Of a stretch of 12,739 bases of DNA, positions 1 to 7,552 are shown piece after piece. The translations under genes were made by a program, and so were the position numbers. The DNA lies in the NCBI GenBank assembly GCA_904420055.1, contig CAJFTV010000145.1, positions 1 through 12,739 of the forward strand. Direction: 5' to 3'. The notes beneath the pieces were generated by a model. The model was not told the origin of the DNA. It saw only the letters and a program-made list of their open reading frames with translations, and did no database searches. Position 1 is the stretch's first letter; every line of letters starts with the position of its first letter. The stretch comes from Candidatus Alloscillospira gallinarum (lineage in GTDB: Bacteria > Bacillota > Clostridia > Oscillospirales > Oscillospiraceae).

Positions 1-38
1 CCTATTATAAAAAGACTTGGGCCTGCGGAGGGAATACA

Positions 39-452
39 ATGCTTGACAACATACCTTCTCAACAAGCAATAGCGGAATTGCTGGGACAATCGCTGTTTGA
101 AGTCTGGCAGGATTTATGCGCGGTGATTGATGAGAAATACGAAATGGACCGATTGTGGAATACTGGAGGCAAGAAGTGGACCTATGAGTATAAATACCGC
201 AGAGGCGGAAAAACGCTTTGCGCTCTGTATGCAAAAAGCAATTGCATCGGCTTTTTGGTTGTTTTTGGCAAAGATGAGAGGACAAAATTTGAGGATATAA
301 GAGAAGGTCTCTCCGATGCCGTTTGCCGGAAGTATGATGAGGCACAAACCTACCGTGATGGCAAATGGGTGATGTTTGAACCAACTGATGCGGCTGAGTT
401 TGAGGATTATATGCGGCTGCTGACCATTAAACGAAAGCCAAATCGGAAGTAA
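39..452 (+). CDS. DUF3788 family protein
   Basis: A complete 137-residue soluble protein that resembles the DUF3788 family (recognised from the overall pattern; function unknown). Visible features are an N-terminal helix, a central segment WTYEYKYRRGGKTLCALY (residues about 47-64) followed by a hydrophobic strand IGFLVVFG, and a late segment with GKWVMFEP and a short basic tail. There is no signal peptide or membrane segment. The ATG is supported by GGAGGG at 27-32, 7 bases upstream measured from GGAGG. A TATTAT at 3-8 could be a -10 box, but the -35 region lies outside the window. The gene converges on the nucleotidyltransferase gene with only 27 bases between the stops and no terminator hairpin visible there. 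DUF3788 genes are often single-gene cargo scattered through Clostridia. No function is assigned. Confidence 0.82.
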   Translation: MLDNIPSQQAIAELLGQSLFEVWQDLCAVIDEKYEMDRLWNTGGKKWTYEYKYRRGGKTLCALYAKSNCIGFLVVFGKDERTKFEDIREGLSDAVCRKYDEAQTYRDGKWVMFEPTDAAEFEDYMRLLTIKRKPNRK

Positions 453-479
453 CGATTTCAGCAGGCATGTCGCTTCAAA

Positions 480-878
480 TTAAAAGGACTGAAGCTCCAA
501 ATTTTCAAAGTAATGCTTCTTGTCAAAAATAATTTTATAACCGTTTTGCAAGACTTTTTTTGTCCCGTCATCTAAGGGCCTTTTTATCCAGGATGGGTCA
601 ACAAGCCCAAACTCAATTTCCCGTTCATCTTTATACCACGCGCGAATAGATGTACAGGCACCATAAAATTCTGTCTGCTTTTTATAAACATCTCCAAATT
701 CCTGAACGAAATTTGGTTTTGCTGCCATTTCACTTTTATTTGATGTAATAATAACGACATCTATATCGGAATCCTGCCTGTAAGTTCCGTTTGCGTAAGA
801 ACCCACAATAATAATGCTCTCAATATGCGGGGTGTTTAACGCAAATTTCCGGAGTGCATTGAGAAAATCCTTGAACAT
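480..878 (-). CDS. MNT-type minimal nucleotidyltransferase domain protein
   Basis: A 132-residue protein of the DNA polymerase beta-like nucleotidyltransferase superfamily. The core signature is complete: GSYANG at residues 26-31, then SDIDVVII at 37-44, giving the helix-capping Gly-Ser and the two metal-binding aspartates D38 and D40. A third carboxylate is probably E89 in the strand IEFGLV. Family knowledge: such domains transfer nucleoside monophosphates to proteins, RNA or small molecules such as aminoglycosides, and some are antitoxins paired with HEPN toxins. No HEPN partner lies next to it, so a toxin-antitoxin role is not supported. The start is fixed by AGGAGC (plus-strand 886-891), 7 bases before the ATG. 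The gene looks AT-richer than the genes from 1000 onward; bases 481-540 contain only 15 G or C in 60, which hints at recent acquisition. Its substrate is unknown. Confidence 0.85.
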   Translation of the reverse strand: MFKDFLNALRKFALNTPHIESIIIVGSYANGTYRQDSDIDVVIITSNKSEMAAKPNFVQEFGDVYKKQTEFYGACTSIRAWYKDEREIEFGLVDPSWIKRPLDDGTKKVLQNGYKIIFDKKHYFENLELQSF

Positions 879-915
879 AATCTTTGCTCCTGACTGTTCA
901 CATTTTTTATTATGT

Positions 916-924
916 ATTATATCA
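916..924 (-). promoter_or_regulatory. extended -10 promoter of the nucleotidyltransferase gene
   Basis: Read on the minus strand this is TGATATAAT: a perfect TATAAT (plus-strand 916-921) preceded by TG plus one base, the extended -10 arrangement. No good -35 lies 16-18 bases further upstream, which fits an extended -10 promoter. Transcription would start near 909, giving a leader of about 30 bases. Confidence 0.5.
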
Positions 925-948
925 TGATATTCTGGTGGAGCTGTTTAT

Positions 949-978
949 TTTTCAATAGTATGTTTATGTGGGTATGAT
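949..978 (+). promoter_or_regulatory. weak candidate promoter for the flavin reductase-like gene
   Basis: TATGAT at 973-978 is a fair -10 box. TTTTCA at 949-954 would be a poor -35 with an 18-base spacer. Transcription would start about 20 bases before the start codon at 1006. This is the best candidate in the 879-1005 gap, but it is weak. Confidence 0.25.
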
Positions 979-1005
979 TAATATTTTTTAAGTGGAGGTA
1001 TGTTT

Positions 1006-1686
1006 ATGTTTTACGAGACTGAGAAAAACGACCATGGACTGGCCAGACCGCCGTTTAAATCATGCGTTGTGCCGCGGCCGATTGGCTGGCTTTCCACCCT
1101 TAGCGCCGACGGTACGGCAAATCTTGCTCCCTACAGCCAGTTTACAAACCTGACTTTTGACCCTCCCTATGTTTTGGTTTCAATAAATCAGGGGTCGCAG
1201 TCACAGCGGAAGGACACCACCGTCAATATTGAGGAGACCGGGGAATTTGTATACAACATGGTGACATATGACCTCCGCGAGGCCCTGAATATTACGGCCG
1301 CCGGTTTCCCGCCGGAGGTGGACGAGTTTGAGATGGCAGGGCTTACAAAAGAGCCGTCGGTTCTCGTGAAGCCGCCCCGGGTGAGAGAGTCCCCAATACA
1401 GTTTGAGTGCAGATACGTCCAGACCATACGTCTCCCCGGCGAAGGGAGAGTAGGCACTGCGGATATCATAATCGGAAAGGTCGTGGGTGTGCACATAAAA
1501 GACGAGTTTATAACAAAAGACGGCAAAATTGACATCTTGAAGATTAGGCCGCTGGCCCGCCTGGGGTACAGTGACTATACATATGTGGACAACGCGTTTG
1601 AGATAAAGCCCTCGGAACTTGCGGGGAAGAGTCCGGACCTCGCCTTTGGCCTTGAGGGGGCAACGGGCAGTATGCCCAAGGAGTGA
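1006..1686 (+). CDS. flavin reductase-like / flavoredoxin family FMN-binding protein
   Basis: A 226-residue cytosolic protein of the flavin reductase-like domain family (split-barrel FMN-binding fold; flavoredoxin and DIM6/NTAB relatives). The N-terminal FMN-binding pattern is clear: VPRPIGWLSTLSADG at about 22-36, then NLAPYSQFTNL and DPPYVLVSI, and an NIEETGEFVYNMV segment typical of the family. The C-terminal part, LKIRPLARLGYSDY, closes the barrel. Members bind FMN and pass electrons from NAD(P)H or other carriers; the physiological partner cannot be read here. Two in-frame ATGs exist at 1000 and 1006. GGAGG at 994-998 is 1 base from the first and 7 from the second, so 1006 is chosen. It is probably transcribed alone, because the next gene has its own promoter. 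No terminator hairpin is visible after the stop. Confidence 0.88.
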   Translation: MFYETEKNDHGLARPPFKSCVVPRPIGWLSTLSADGTANLAPYSQFTNLTFDPPYVLVSINQGSQSQRKDTTVNIEETGEFVYNMVTYDLREALNITAAGFPPEVDEFEMAGLTKEPSVLVKPPRVRESPIQFECRYVQTIRLPGEGRVGTADIIIGKVVGVHIKDEFITKDGKIDILKIRPLARLGYSDYTYVDNAFEIKPSELAGKSPDLAFGLEGATGSMPKE

Positions 1687-1734
1687 GAGGACAGAAATGT
1701 TTTTACGCATACCCTTTGTATTGGCAGACATGTT

Positions 1735-1776
1735 ATTTTTGCATTAGCTTATCCTTGACGTAAAACATGCAAAAAT
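1735..1776. repeat. 10-bp inverted repeat spanning the TPR gene -35 region
   Basis: ATTTTTGCAT (1735-1744) is exactly repeated in inverted form as ATGCAAAAAT (1767-1776), with a 22-base gap that contains the -35 box. It could be an operator for an unknown regulator. Because it is AT-rich it could also be chance. Confidence 0.35.
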
Positions 1777-1783
1777 GTACAAT
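1755..1783 (+). promoter_or_regulatory. sigma-A-type promoter of the TPR gene
   Basis: TTGACG (1755-1760), a 17-base spacer, and TACAAT (1778-1783). Both boxes are one substitution from consensus and the spacing is ideal. Transcription would start near 1790, which removes the upstream in-frame ATG at 1775 as a possible start and leaves the one at 1826. Confidence 0.7.
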
Positions 1784-1825
1784 AAAAATATGCGGAAAAT
1801 CATTTTTAAAGGAGGACGATATAAT

Positions 1826-2794
1826 ATGGCATTTGACATAAACGGGTTTTACAATGAGCTTGATGAGTATTACGGCAGGTATGACAACGCCGCGACGGAA
1901 AAGTTTTTAAAGGACAGCCTTGCAAAGGTAGAGGAGTATATGATTATACCCTCCAGCTGCAGCAGCTGCCAGGACCACTCGGACAAGACGGCTGAAGAGA
2001 AGTATGAGGAATTTACCGATGTTGAGAAGAAATGGATAATTGAGTGCAGCGACGCGAGAATTGCCGTTTTAAATGAGATGGCCTGCTTCTACCGCGGGGT
2101 AAGCAATTGGGAGGCGTGCATTGCCGCTTTTGACGATGTTAAAAGCGAGATGGAGATGCGCGGCCTTGAAAAGTCCAACGAATACGCCGTTGTAATTTTG
2201 AACATGGCCGGCGCCTACAGGCTTATGGGAAAATTTGATGAGGCTCTGGCGGCGTTTAAAGGCGCCGCGGACATCATGGACGCCAACGGTGATGCGACTG
2301 ATTATGAATATGCGGGGCTTTACAACAACACCGGCCTTGTGTATCAGGATATGGGCGATATGGACAAGGCTGCGGAGCACTTTGAAAAAGCCCTGACATA
2401 TCTTGTAAAGGTACCGGACAACGACGCGGAGATTGCAACAAATCAGGCGAACCTTGCTGTGGCCTACTATAACGCGAAAAAGCACGATAAGGCCATGGAA
2501 TGCCTTGACAAAGCCCTCTCTATTTTTGAGACGCTGGACGGCGGCTTAAATCCCCACTACGCCGGGGCGCTCAACACAAAGGCGGTTATGCTGTTTAACA
2601 CCGGAGACGCAAAAGGAGCCGCAGAGAATTTTGAAAAGGCGGCTGAGAAAACGAAGCTCATTTTCGGAGAGAACAAGGACTATGTCACGGCCTGCCGGAA
2701 CTGCTCGTTTGCATATGAGAAGCTGGGAGACGGAGAAAAAGCAGAGCAGTATAAAGAACTTGCCCGGGCGGCAGAGGAAAAAATAGGCAAATAA
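1826..2794 (+). CDS. tetratricopeptide repeat (TPR) protein with N-terminal CxxC motif
   Basis: A 322-residue, mainly helical, soluble protein. From about residue 70 onward it is a string of roughly five TPR units of the helix-turn-helix type, with typical landmarks such as LNMAGAYRLMGKFDEALAAF, LYNNTGLVYQDMGDMDKAAE and NLAVAYYNAKKHDKAMECL. TPR arrays are protein-protein or protein-peptide interaction scaffolds, so the role is probably recruitment or regulation with an unknown partner. The N-terminal 60 residues are not obviously TPR and carry C45-S-S-C48 followed by H51, a possible metal or redox site. No signal peptide is seen. GGAGG (1811-1815) stands 10 bases before the ATG at 1826. An upstream in-frame ATG at 1775 overlaps the promoter -10 region and is rejected. 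The gene is flanked by its own promoter and terminator, so it is a single-gene unit. Confidence 0.8.
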   Translation: MAFDINGFYNELDEYYGRYDNAATEKFLKDSLAKVEEYMIIPSSCSSCQDHSDKTAEEKYEEFTDVEKKWIIECSDARIAVLNEMACFYRGVSNWEACIAAFDDVKSEMEMRGLEKSNEYAVVILNMAGAYRLMGKFDEALAAFKGAADIMDANGDATDYEYAGLYNNTGLVYQDMGDMDKAAEHFEKALTYLVKVPDNDAEIATNQANLAVAYYNAKKHDKAMECLDKALSIFETLDGGLNPHYAGALNTKAVMLFNTGDAKGAAENFEKAAEKTKLIFGENKDYVTACRNCSFAYEKLGDGEKAEQYKELARAAEEKIGK

Positions 2795-2802
2795 AGGTTG
2801 AG

Positions 2803-2838
2803 GGGCCGGTCTGCATGTTGCAGTCCGGCCCTTTTTTT
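2803..2838 (+). terminator. strong intrinsic terminator after the TPR gene
   Basis: GGGCCGG (2803-2809) pairs with CCGGCCC (2825-2831). After a T-T mismatch, CTGCA (2811-2815) pairs with TGCAG (2819-2823) around a TGT loop. Seven T residues (2832-2838) follow immediately. It begins 8 bases after the stop codon. Confidence 0.93.
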
Positions 2839-2902
2839 GTTACACTGAAATGACAGTTACAGTAAATAACAGAGGAAATATTTGCCGCAGGTGGAGATAA
2901 AA

Positions 2903-3430
2903 GTGGAAGAATTGCAAGAGATAATACGTCTGCATGGGACATTATACCCGTACATGGAGCCGGAGGATTTAATTAAGCTAATATATCAGGGAGAATTCGG
3001 GGCGGAGGAGGACGTATCCGACCCGGATAAAACTCTGGATAAGATAAGGGTCCGTATGGAAAACGCGGCGGAGTACCCGGGAGAGCAGCTTGTGACGGAT
3101 ATCGGGGGAGGATTTGTGCGATTATCGCTCCAAAAGGCGCGGAGAGCGGGTCTGACGCCTGAGGCTGTGAACGCGGCGCACATTTTTTCCGTGGCGCATG
3201 CAAAGGGGGACCGGAGCCGTTTTGAGGAAAAACTCCGGCTTGCCTCCGGAATAATAGACGGTGAAAAACTCTTTTCATTTACAGGCGGGGAGTTTAAAGA
3301 CCGCTGTGCCGGGTATCTTAAGGACGGGGGCGGAGTTATATGCCACTCGGACGTTTACATGGAAAAGTACGGCGACGGATATGCAGTTGTGGCCAAGTGG
3401 CTTACACAAGAGTGGTGTAAAGGGGAGTAA
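2903..3430 (+). CDS. uncharacterised protein upstream of dnaE
   Basis: A soluble protein of 175 residues that I cannot place in a named family. Its N-terminal half has a conserved look: a helix, then YPYMEPEDLIKLIYQGEFGAEE, which resembles the opening of hypothetical proteins I associate with Clostridia, without a known function. The middle is charged and helical (LQKARRAGLTPEAVNAAHIFS), and the C-terminus holds HSDVYMEKYGDGYAVVAKWL. There are no membrane segments, signal peptide or obvious catalytic motif. The start is uncertain: GTG at 2903 has GGTGGAG (2890-2896) 6 bases upstream and is preferred, while an in-frame TTG at 2882 has AGAGG (2871-2875) 6 bases upstream and would add 7 residues. 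Only 21 bases separate its stop from the dnaE start, with no terminator between, so the two genes are probably cotranscribed. Confidence 0.75.
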   Translation: MEELQEIIRLHGTLYPYMEPEDLIKLIYQGEFGAEEDVSDPDKTLDKIRVRMENAAEYPGEQLVTDIGGGFVRLSLQKARRAGLTPEAVNAAHIFSVAHAKGDRSRFEEKLRLASGIIDGEKLFSFTGGEFKDRCAGYLKDGGGVICHSDVYMEKYGDGYAVVAKWLTQEWCKGE

Positions 3431-3451
3431 AACGGTAAAGGAGGTTGCGGC

Positions 3452-6400
3452 ATGGGTTTTGTACATCTTCATGTCCACAGTGAATACAGCCTTTTAGACG
3501 GCGCGTGCCGTATAAAGGACCTTGTAAAACGGGCGGCGGACCTGGGCCAGACGGCGGTGGCGATAACGGACCACGGCGTAATGTACGGCGCCGTAAATTT
3601 TTATAAAGAGGCAAAAAAGGCGGGCCTTAAGCCCATAATAGGCTGCGAGGTATATGTGGCGGCACGGTCCCGGTTTGACAAGGACAGAGAGCTTGACTCA
3701 AACCGCTACCATCTTGTGCTCCTGTGCAGGAACAATACGGGATATAAAAACCTCTGTCAGCTCGTCAGCTGCGCTTTTACAGAGGGATATTATATAAAGC
3801 CCCGGGTTGACATGGAGCTTTTAAGGCAGCACAGCGAGGGACTGATTGCCCTGTCGGCCTGTCTCGCCGGGGAAATTCCGCGGCTTTTGCAGGACGGAAA
3901 TTATGAGGCGGCGAAAAACAAGGCCCTACAGATGCGTGAGATTTTCGGAGACGATGGGTTTTACCTGGAGCTTCAGGACCACAAAATAGCGGCCCAGCAG
4001 GAGGTAAACCGCGGGCTTATGAGGATAAGCCGGGAGACGGAGATACCACTGGTTGTGACAAACGATGTGCACTATCTCACCCGTGATAACTGGGAAGCCC
4101 AGGACGTTCTTCTATGTATCCAGACTGGAAAAACCGTGGACGATACCGACAGAATGAAATTTGAGACGGACGAATTTTTCTTGAAGTCGGAGCGGGACAT
4201 GCGCGCCCTCTTTCCGGATATGCCTGAGGTCGCGGACAACACGGTTAAAATTGCGGAAATGTGCAATATGGACTTTGAGTTCGGCCACTATCATCTGCCG
4301 GAGTTTAAGCTGCCTGAGGGAGTGGACAGCTTTGACTACCTTAGGGAAAGGTGCGCCGAAGGGCTTGCGAGAAGATACGGGGAAAACTGTCCTGAGGTCA
4401 AAAAGCAGCTTGAATATGAGCTGGACATGATTAATAAAATGGGCTTTACAGACTATTTCCTCATAGTTCAGGATTTTGTAAACTATGCAAAAAACCAGGG
4501 CATACCTGTAGGGCCGGGGCGCGGCTCCGCCTCGGGCAGTGTTGTGTCCTACTGCCTTGGGATTACCGACGTTGACCCCGTAAAATACACCCTGTACTTT
4601 GAACGCTTTTTAAACCCGGAGCGCGTCAGTATGCCGGATATCGACATGGATTTCTGTGAGCGCCGCCGGGGAGAGGTAATAGATTACGTAAAGAGAAAAT
4701 ACGGTGAGGACCACGTGGCCCAGATAGTCACGTTTAACACCCTCAAGGCGAAGAATGCGGTGCGCAGCGTTGCAAAGGTCATGGGCCTTACGTTTTCAGA
4801 GGAAAACGAGCTGGCAAGAGAAATTCCAAACGTGATGAACATAAAGCTGGGACAGGCGCTGGAGACTTCCAAAAAGCTGCGTCAGATGTACGACAGTGAC
4901 GAGAGAATAAAAAGGGTCATTGACATCGCAATGGAGCTGGAGGACATGCCGAAGGACTCCGGGACACACGCGGCGGGCGTTGTTATAACCAAAAATCCCG
5001 TGAGCGAGTATGTGCCGCTTACCCTGTCAAAGAAAGACGACTCAATAGCCACACAGTATGTCATGACCACACTGGAGGAACTGGGCCTTCTCAAAATGGA
5101 CTTTCTTGGCCTGAGAAACCTCACTGTCATTGACGACGCGGTAAAGACAATTAGAAAGAAAAATCCGGACTTTGACATACACAAAATTCCGGACGATGAC
5201 CGTGAGACTTATGCCATGCTCTCAGCCGGAAAGACCTCCGGTGTGTTCCAGATGGAGTCCGCGGGAATAACTGCCGTGTGCGTTGGCCTTGGACCGAAGA
5301 GCATTGAGGATATTACCGCTATAATTGCCCTGTACCGCCCGGGACCGATGGACTCCATACCCCGGTTTTTGGAGAACAACAAGCACCCTGAGAAAATTTC
5401 CTATAAGCATGAGAGCTTGAAACCCATACTGGAGGTCACTTACGGCTGTATAGTATACCAGGAGCAGGTTATTGAGATATTCAGGAAGTTGGGCGGTTTC
5501 TCTCTTGGACAGGCGGACATGATAAGAAGGGCCATGTCAAAGAAAAAGCAGGCGGAAATTGAAAGGGAGCGCCAGACGTTTATCTACGGCGACAGCGGGA
5601 GGGGAATACCCGGCGCCGTTGCAAACGGTATTCCGGAGGCTACGGCCGCCGCTATTTACGACGAGATTCTGGATTTTGCAAACTACGCCTTTAATAAGGC
5701 GCACGCTGTGTCCTATGCCATAATCTCATATCAGACGGCCTACCTAAAGTGCCACTACCCGCGGGAGTATATGGCGGCGCTTATGAGCAGCGTGTTGGAC
5801 AGGGCGGACAAGGTGTCGGAGTACACGGACGAGTGCCGCAGCATGGGAATTAATCTTCTGCCCCCGGACGTAAACGAGTCGGAGGACATGTTTACGGTGT
5901 CCGGCGACCACATACGCTATGGCCTTGTGGCCGTCAAGAATATCGGCCGCGGATTTATAAGGGCGGTTATGGAGGAGCGTGACCGGGGTGGCAGGTTTGA
6001 GGACTTTGAGGACTTCTGCAGCCGCATGTACGGCACGGAGCTGAACCGCCGTGCGGTGGAGAGCCTTATAAAGTGCGGCGGCTTTGACAGCATGCACGGA
6101 AACCGGCGCCAGCTTATGCAGGTGTGCGGATTTGTGCTGGATAGCATTGCCGAGAGCCGCAGGAAAAATATTGACGGTCAGTTCGACCTGTTCGGCGGGG
6201 GAGAGGACACGGCACCCGCGGAGAAAATACCCATGCCCCAGGTGGAGGAGTTTTCGAAATCGGAGCTTATCGCAATGGAGCATGAGGTAACGGGGCTGTA
6301 TATATCAGGCCACCCCATGGACGAGTACCGTAGCCGGGCGAAAAGCGTGGGAGCCGCATCTATCGGCGCTATACTGGCGGATTTTGCCCGGGAGGGCGGC

Positions 6401-6919
6401 AACATACAGTTTAAGGACGACCAGAAAATAACAGTGGCCGGCGTCATAATTGCCACCAAGACAAAGACCACAAAAAACAACAGCCTTATGGCCTATATAA
6501 CCCTTGACGACGCCACCGGCACTATTGAGCTTTTGGCGTTCCAGCGGGCGCTGGACCAGGGGGCCGGGTATATTGCGGAGAACTCCGTAGTTTTGGTAAC
6601 GGGCCGCCTGTCCGCCAGAGACGAGAAAGAACCTCAGATAGTCGTGGACACGGTGCGACCCATATCTGACCTTGACGGAGCCGCGGGAAAAAGTGAAAGT
6701 TCCCCCGCGCCCAAAAAGCTCTGGGTAAAAGTGAAGAGCGCGGAAGACCCGGTGTGCACTAGGATAAAGCGACTGCTTGTCATGTTCCCGGGCACGCAGC
6801 AGATGATAATTTACTGCGGTGACACAAAAAAGAAATTAGGAGCCCGGTGCGTTATCCACGACGCTCTTGTAAAAGAGTTGGGGGAGATGCTGGGAGAGGA
6901 AAATGTGGTAGTCAGGTGA
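3452..6919 (+). CDS. dnaE: DNA polymerase III subunit alpha (DnaE)
   Basis: A full-length C-family replicative polymerase of 1155 residues. Order of domains: an N-terminal PHP domain (about 1-220) with HLHVHSEYSLLDG; then GPGRGSASGS at 354-363; the catalytic palm with PDIDMDF (D398 and D400) and the third aspartate D550 in MDFLGLRNLT; fingers and helix-hairpin-helix region; a beta-clamp-binding motif QFDLF at 910-914; an OB-fold from about 993 (ITVAGVIIATKTKT); and a small C-terminal domain. All nine PHP metal-ligand positions appear present: H7, H9, D16, H41, E66, H87, C137, D205 and H207. It extends DNA at the replication fork; in low-GC Firmicutes DnaE works beside PolC. AAAGGAGG (3437-3444) lies 7 bases before the ATG. 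The reading frame is intact and a hairpin terminator follows the stop directly. Confidence 0.98.
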   Translation: MGFVHLHVHSEYSLLDGACRIKDLVKRAADLGQTAVAITDHGVMYGAVNFYKEAKKAGLKPIIGCEVYVAARSRFDKDRELDSNRYHLVLLCRNNTGYKNLCQLVSCAFTEGYYIKPRVDMELLRQHSEGLIALSACLAGEIPRLLQDGNYEAAKNKALQMREIFGDDGFYLELQDHKIAAQQEVNRGLMRISRETEIPLVVTNDVHYLTRDNWEAQDVLLCIQTGKTVDDTDRMKFETDEFFLKSERDMRALFPDMPEVADNTVKIAEMCNMDFEFGHYHLPEFKLPEGVDSFDYLRERCAEGLARRYGENCPEVKKQLEYELDMINKMGFTDYFLIVQDFVNYAKNQGIPVGPGRGSASGSVVSYCLGITDVDPVKYTLYFERFLNPERVSMPDIDMDFCERRRGEVIDYVKRKYGEDHVAQIVTFNTLKAKNAVRSVAKVMGLTFSEENELAREIPNVMNIKLGQALETSKKLRQMYDSDERIKRVIDIAMELEDMPKDSGTHAAGVVITKNPVSEYVPLTLSKKDDSIATQYVMTTLEELGLLKMDFLGLRNLTVIDDAVKTIRKKNPDFDIHKIPDDDRETYAMLSAGKTSGVFQMESAGITAVCVGLGPKSIEDITAIIALYRPGPMDSIPRFLENNKHPEKISYKHESLKPILEVTYGCIVYQEQVIEIFRKLGGFSLGQADMIRRAMSKKKQAEIERERQTFIYGDSGRGIPGAVANGIPEATAAAIYDEILDFANYAFNKAHAVSYAIISYQTAYLKCHYPREYMAALMSSVLDRADKVSEYTDECRSMGINLLPPDVNESEDMFTVSGDHIRYGLVAVKNIGRGFIRAVMEERDRGGRFEDFEDFCSRMYGTELNRRAVESLIKCGGFDSMHGNRRQLMQVCGFVLDSIAESRRKNIDGQFDLFGGGEDTAPAEKIPMPQVEEFSKSELIAMEHEVTGLYISGHPMDEYRSRAKSVGAASIGAILADFAREGGNIQFKDDQKITVAGVIIATKTKTTKNNSLMAYITLDDATGTIELLAFQRALDQGAGYIAENSVVLVTGRLSARDEKEPQIVVDTVRPISDLDGAAGKSESSPAPKKLWVKVKSAEDPVCTRIKRLLVMFPGTQQMIIYCGDTKKKLGARCVIHDALVKELGEMLGEENVVVR

Positions 6920-6961
6920 AAAAGACGCCGCAGAGTATATCTGCGGCGTCTGGCTGTTTTT
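6919..6961. terminator. bidirectional terminator between dnaE and the ECF S component gene
   Basis: A perfect 11-bp stem, GACGCCGCAGA (6924-6934) with TCTGCGGCGTC (6940-6950), and a 5-base loop. On the minus strand the stem is followed at once by five T residues (plus-strand A run 6919-6923), an ideal terminator for the convergent S component gene. On the plus strand the T tract (TTTTT, 6957-6961) begins 6 bases after the stem, so termination of dnaE transcripts is possible but less ideal. The minus-strand T run overlaps the dnaE stop codon. Confidence 0.88.
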
Positions 6962-6972
6962 CAGAATTAAGT

Positions 6973-7488
6973 TTATTTACCGGAAATAAAAGCTGTGACC
7001 CGGGGAACGCGTGATATGGCAAAAGAGAGCACTGTGCCGAATACGACGGCGACTGCCCCCTGGACAGAATTGCCAATGACGTTCAGTACTGCCACAGGGA
7101 AGCCATAGAGCAGTGTCTCAAACAGGAGATATCCGGCAATCATAATTACCTCTGAGACCAGAGCGGCTGCTATTGTCTTTGCAATTACAGGCAGAGGGAG
7201 CTTTTTGTACAGAAGAGATATGCATATTGCCATTAGGCCCTTTATTATAAATGTTGCGGGGGCATAAAACGTGTACCCCAGGAGAAGGTCGGCAAGGGCC
7301 GCGCCTACTGCCGCCGCTGCTGCGCCCGGCCAGGTCCCCAGAAAGCAGCACGCCGTGATGATAAAGCAGTCGCCTAAGTTTGCATATCCGCTGCCGGGAA
7401 GGGGAAAAACGAGCACATACGTGCCCAAAAAAATTATTGCCGCAGAGAGCGCCGCAAATGTGAGCTTTCGTATTTTTATGTCTTTCAT
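6973..7488 (-). CDS. ECF transporter S component (substrate-binding membrane subunit)
   Basis: A 171-residue, very hydrophobic protein with about six membrane segments, the size and layout of S components of energy-coupling factor vitamin transporters (DUF1393-like family). The first membrane helix carries overlapping AxxxA motifs (A12/A16 and A13/A17), the feature known in this class for docking on EcfT. A loop ANLGDCFIITACCFLG and the segment GAALADLLLGYTFYAPATFIIKGLMA match the S component pattern. No EcfA ATPase or EcfT gene is nearby, so it would share a general energising module encoded elsewhere (group II arrangement). GAGG (plus-strand 7497-7500) lies 8 bases before the ATG. It diverges from a MocR regulator with which it shares a promoter region. 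The substrate is not determined by sequence; vitamin B6 is my best guess because of the PLP-dependent regulator. Confidence 0.85.
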   Translation of the reverse strand: MKDIKIRKLTFAALSAAIIFLGTYVLVFPLPGSGYANLGDCFIITACCFLGTWPGAAAAAVGAALADLLLGYTFYAPATFIIKGLMAICISLLYKKLPLPVIAKTIAAALVSEVIMIAGYLLFETLLYGFPVAVLNVIGNSVQGAVAVVFGTVLSFAISRVPRVTAFISGK

Positions 7489-7523
7489 GGGGAAAACCTC
7501 GCTTAAAAAATTTTAACTTTCGG

Positions 7524-7552
7524 TTGTATGGAGTATAACACTGTGGTATAAT
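7524..7552 (+). promoter_or_regulatory. promoter of the MocR regulator gene
   Basis: -35 TTGTAT (7524-7529), a 17-base spacer and a perfect -10 TATAAT (7547-7552) with an extended -10 TG at 7544-7545. Expected transcription start is near 7559. The in-frame ATG at 7560 would fall at the very 5' end of this transcript, supporting the GTG at 7602 as the start. Confidence 0.8.

Noticed and set aside
480..878. MNT nucleotidyltransferase as the antitoxin of a HEPN-MNT toxin-antitoxin pair
   Set aside because: No HEPN-domain gene lies beside it; the neighbours are DUF3788 and a flavin reductase-like gene.
1201..1731. A 176-codon open frame on the minus strand across the flavin reductase-like gene
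   Set aside because: It is antisense to a clear family match, and its product has a low-complexity, basic and Cys/Leu-scattered composition typical of shadows.
5744..6283. A 179-codon open frame on the minus strand inside dnaE
   Set aside because: It lies fully antisense to the conserved polymerase coding sequence, shows no recognisable family or ribosome binding site, and is explained by high-GC codon shadowing.
7489..7525. A vitamin riboswitch in the leader of the S component gene
   Set aside because: With the predicted promoter the leader is only about 37 bases and contains no hairpin array, so control is more likely by the MocR regulator.
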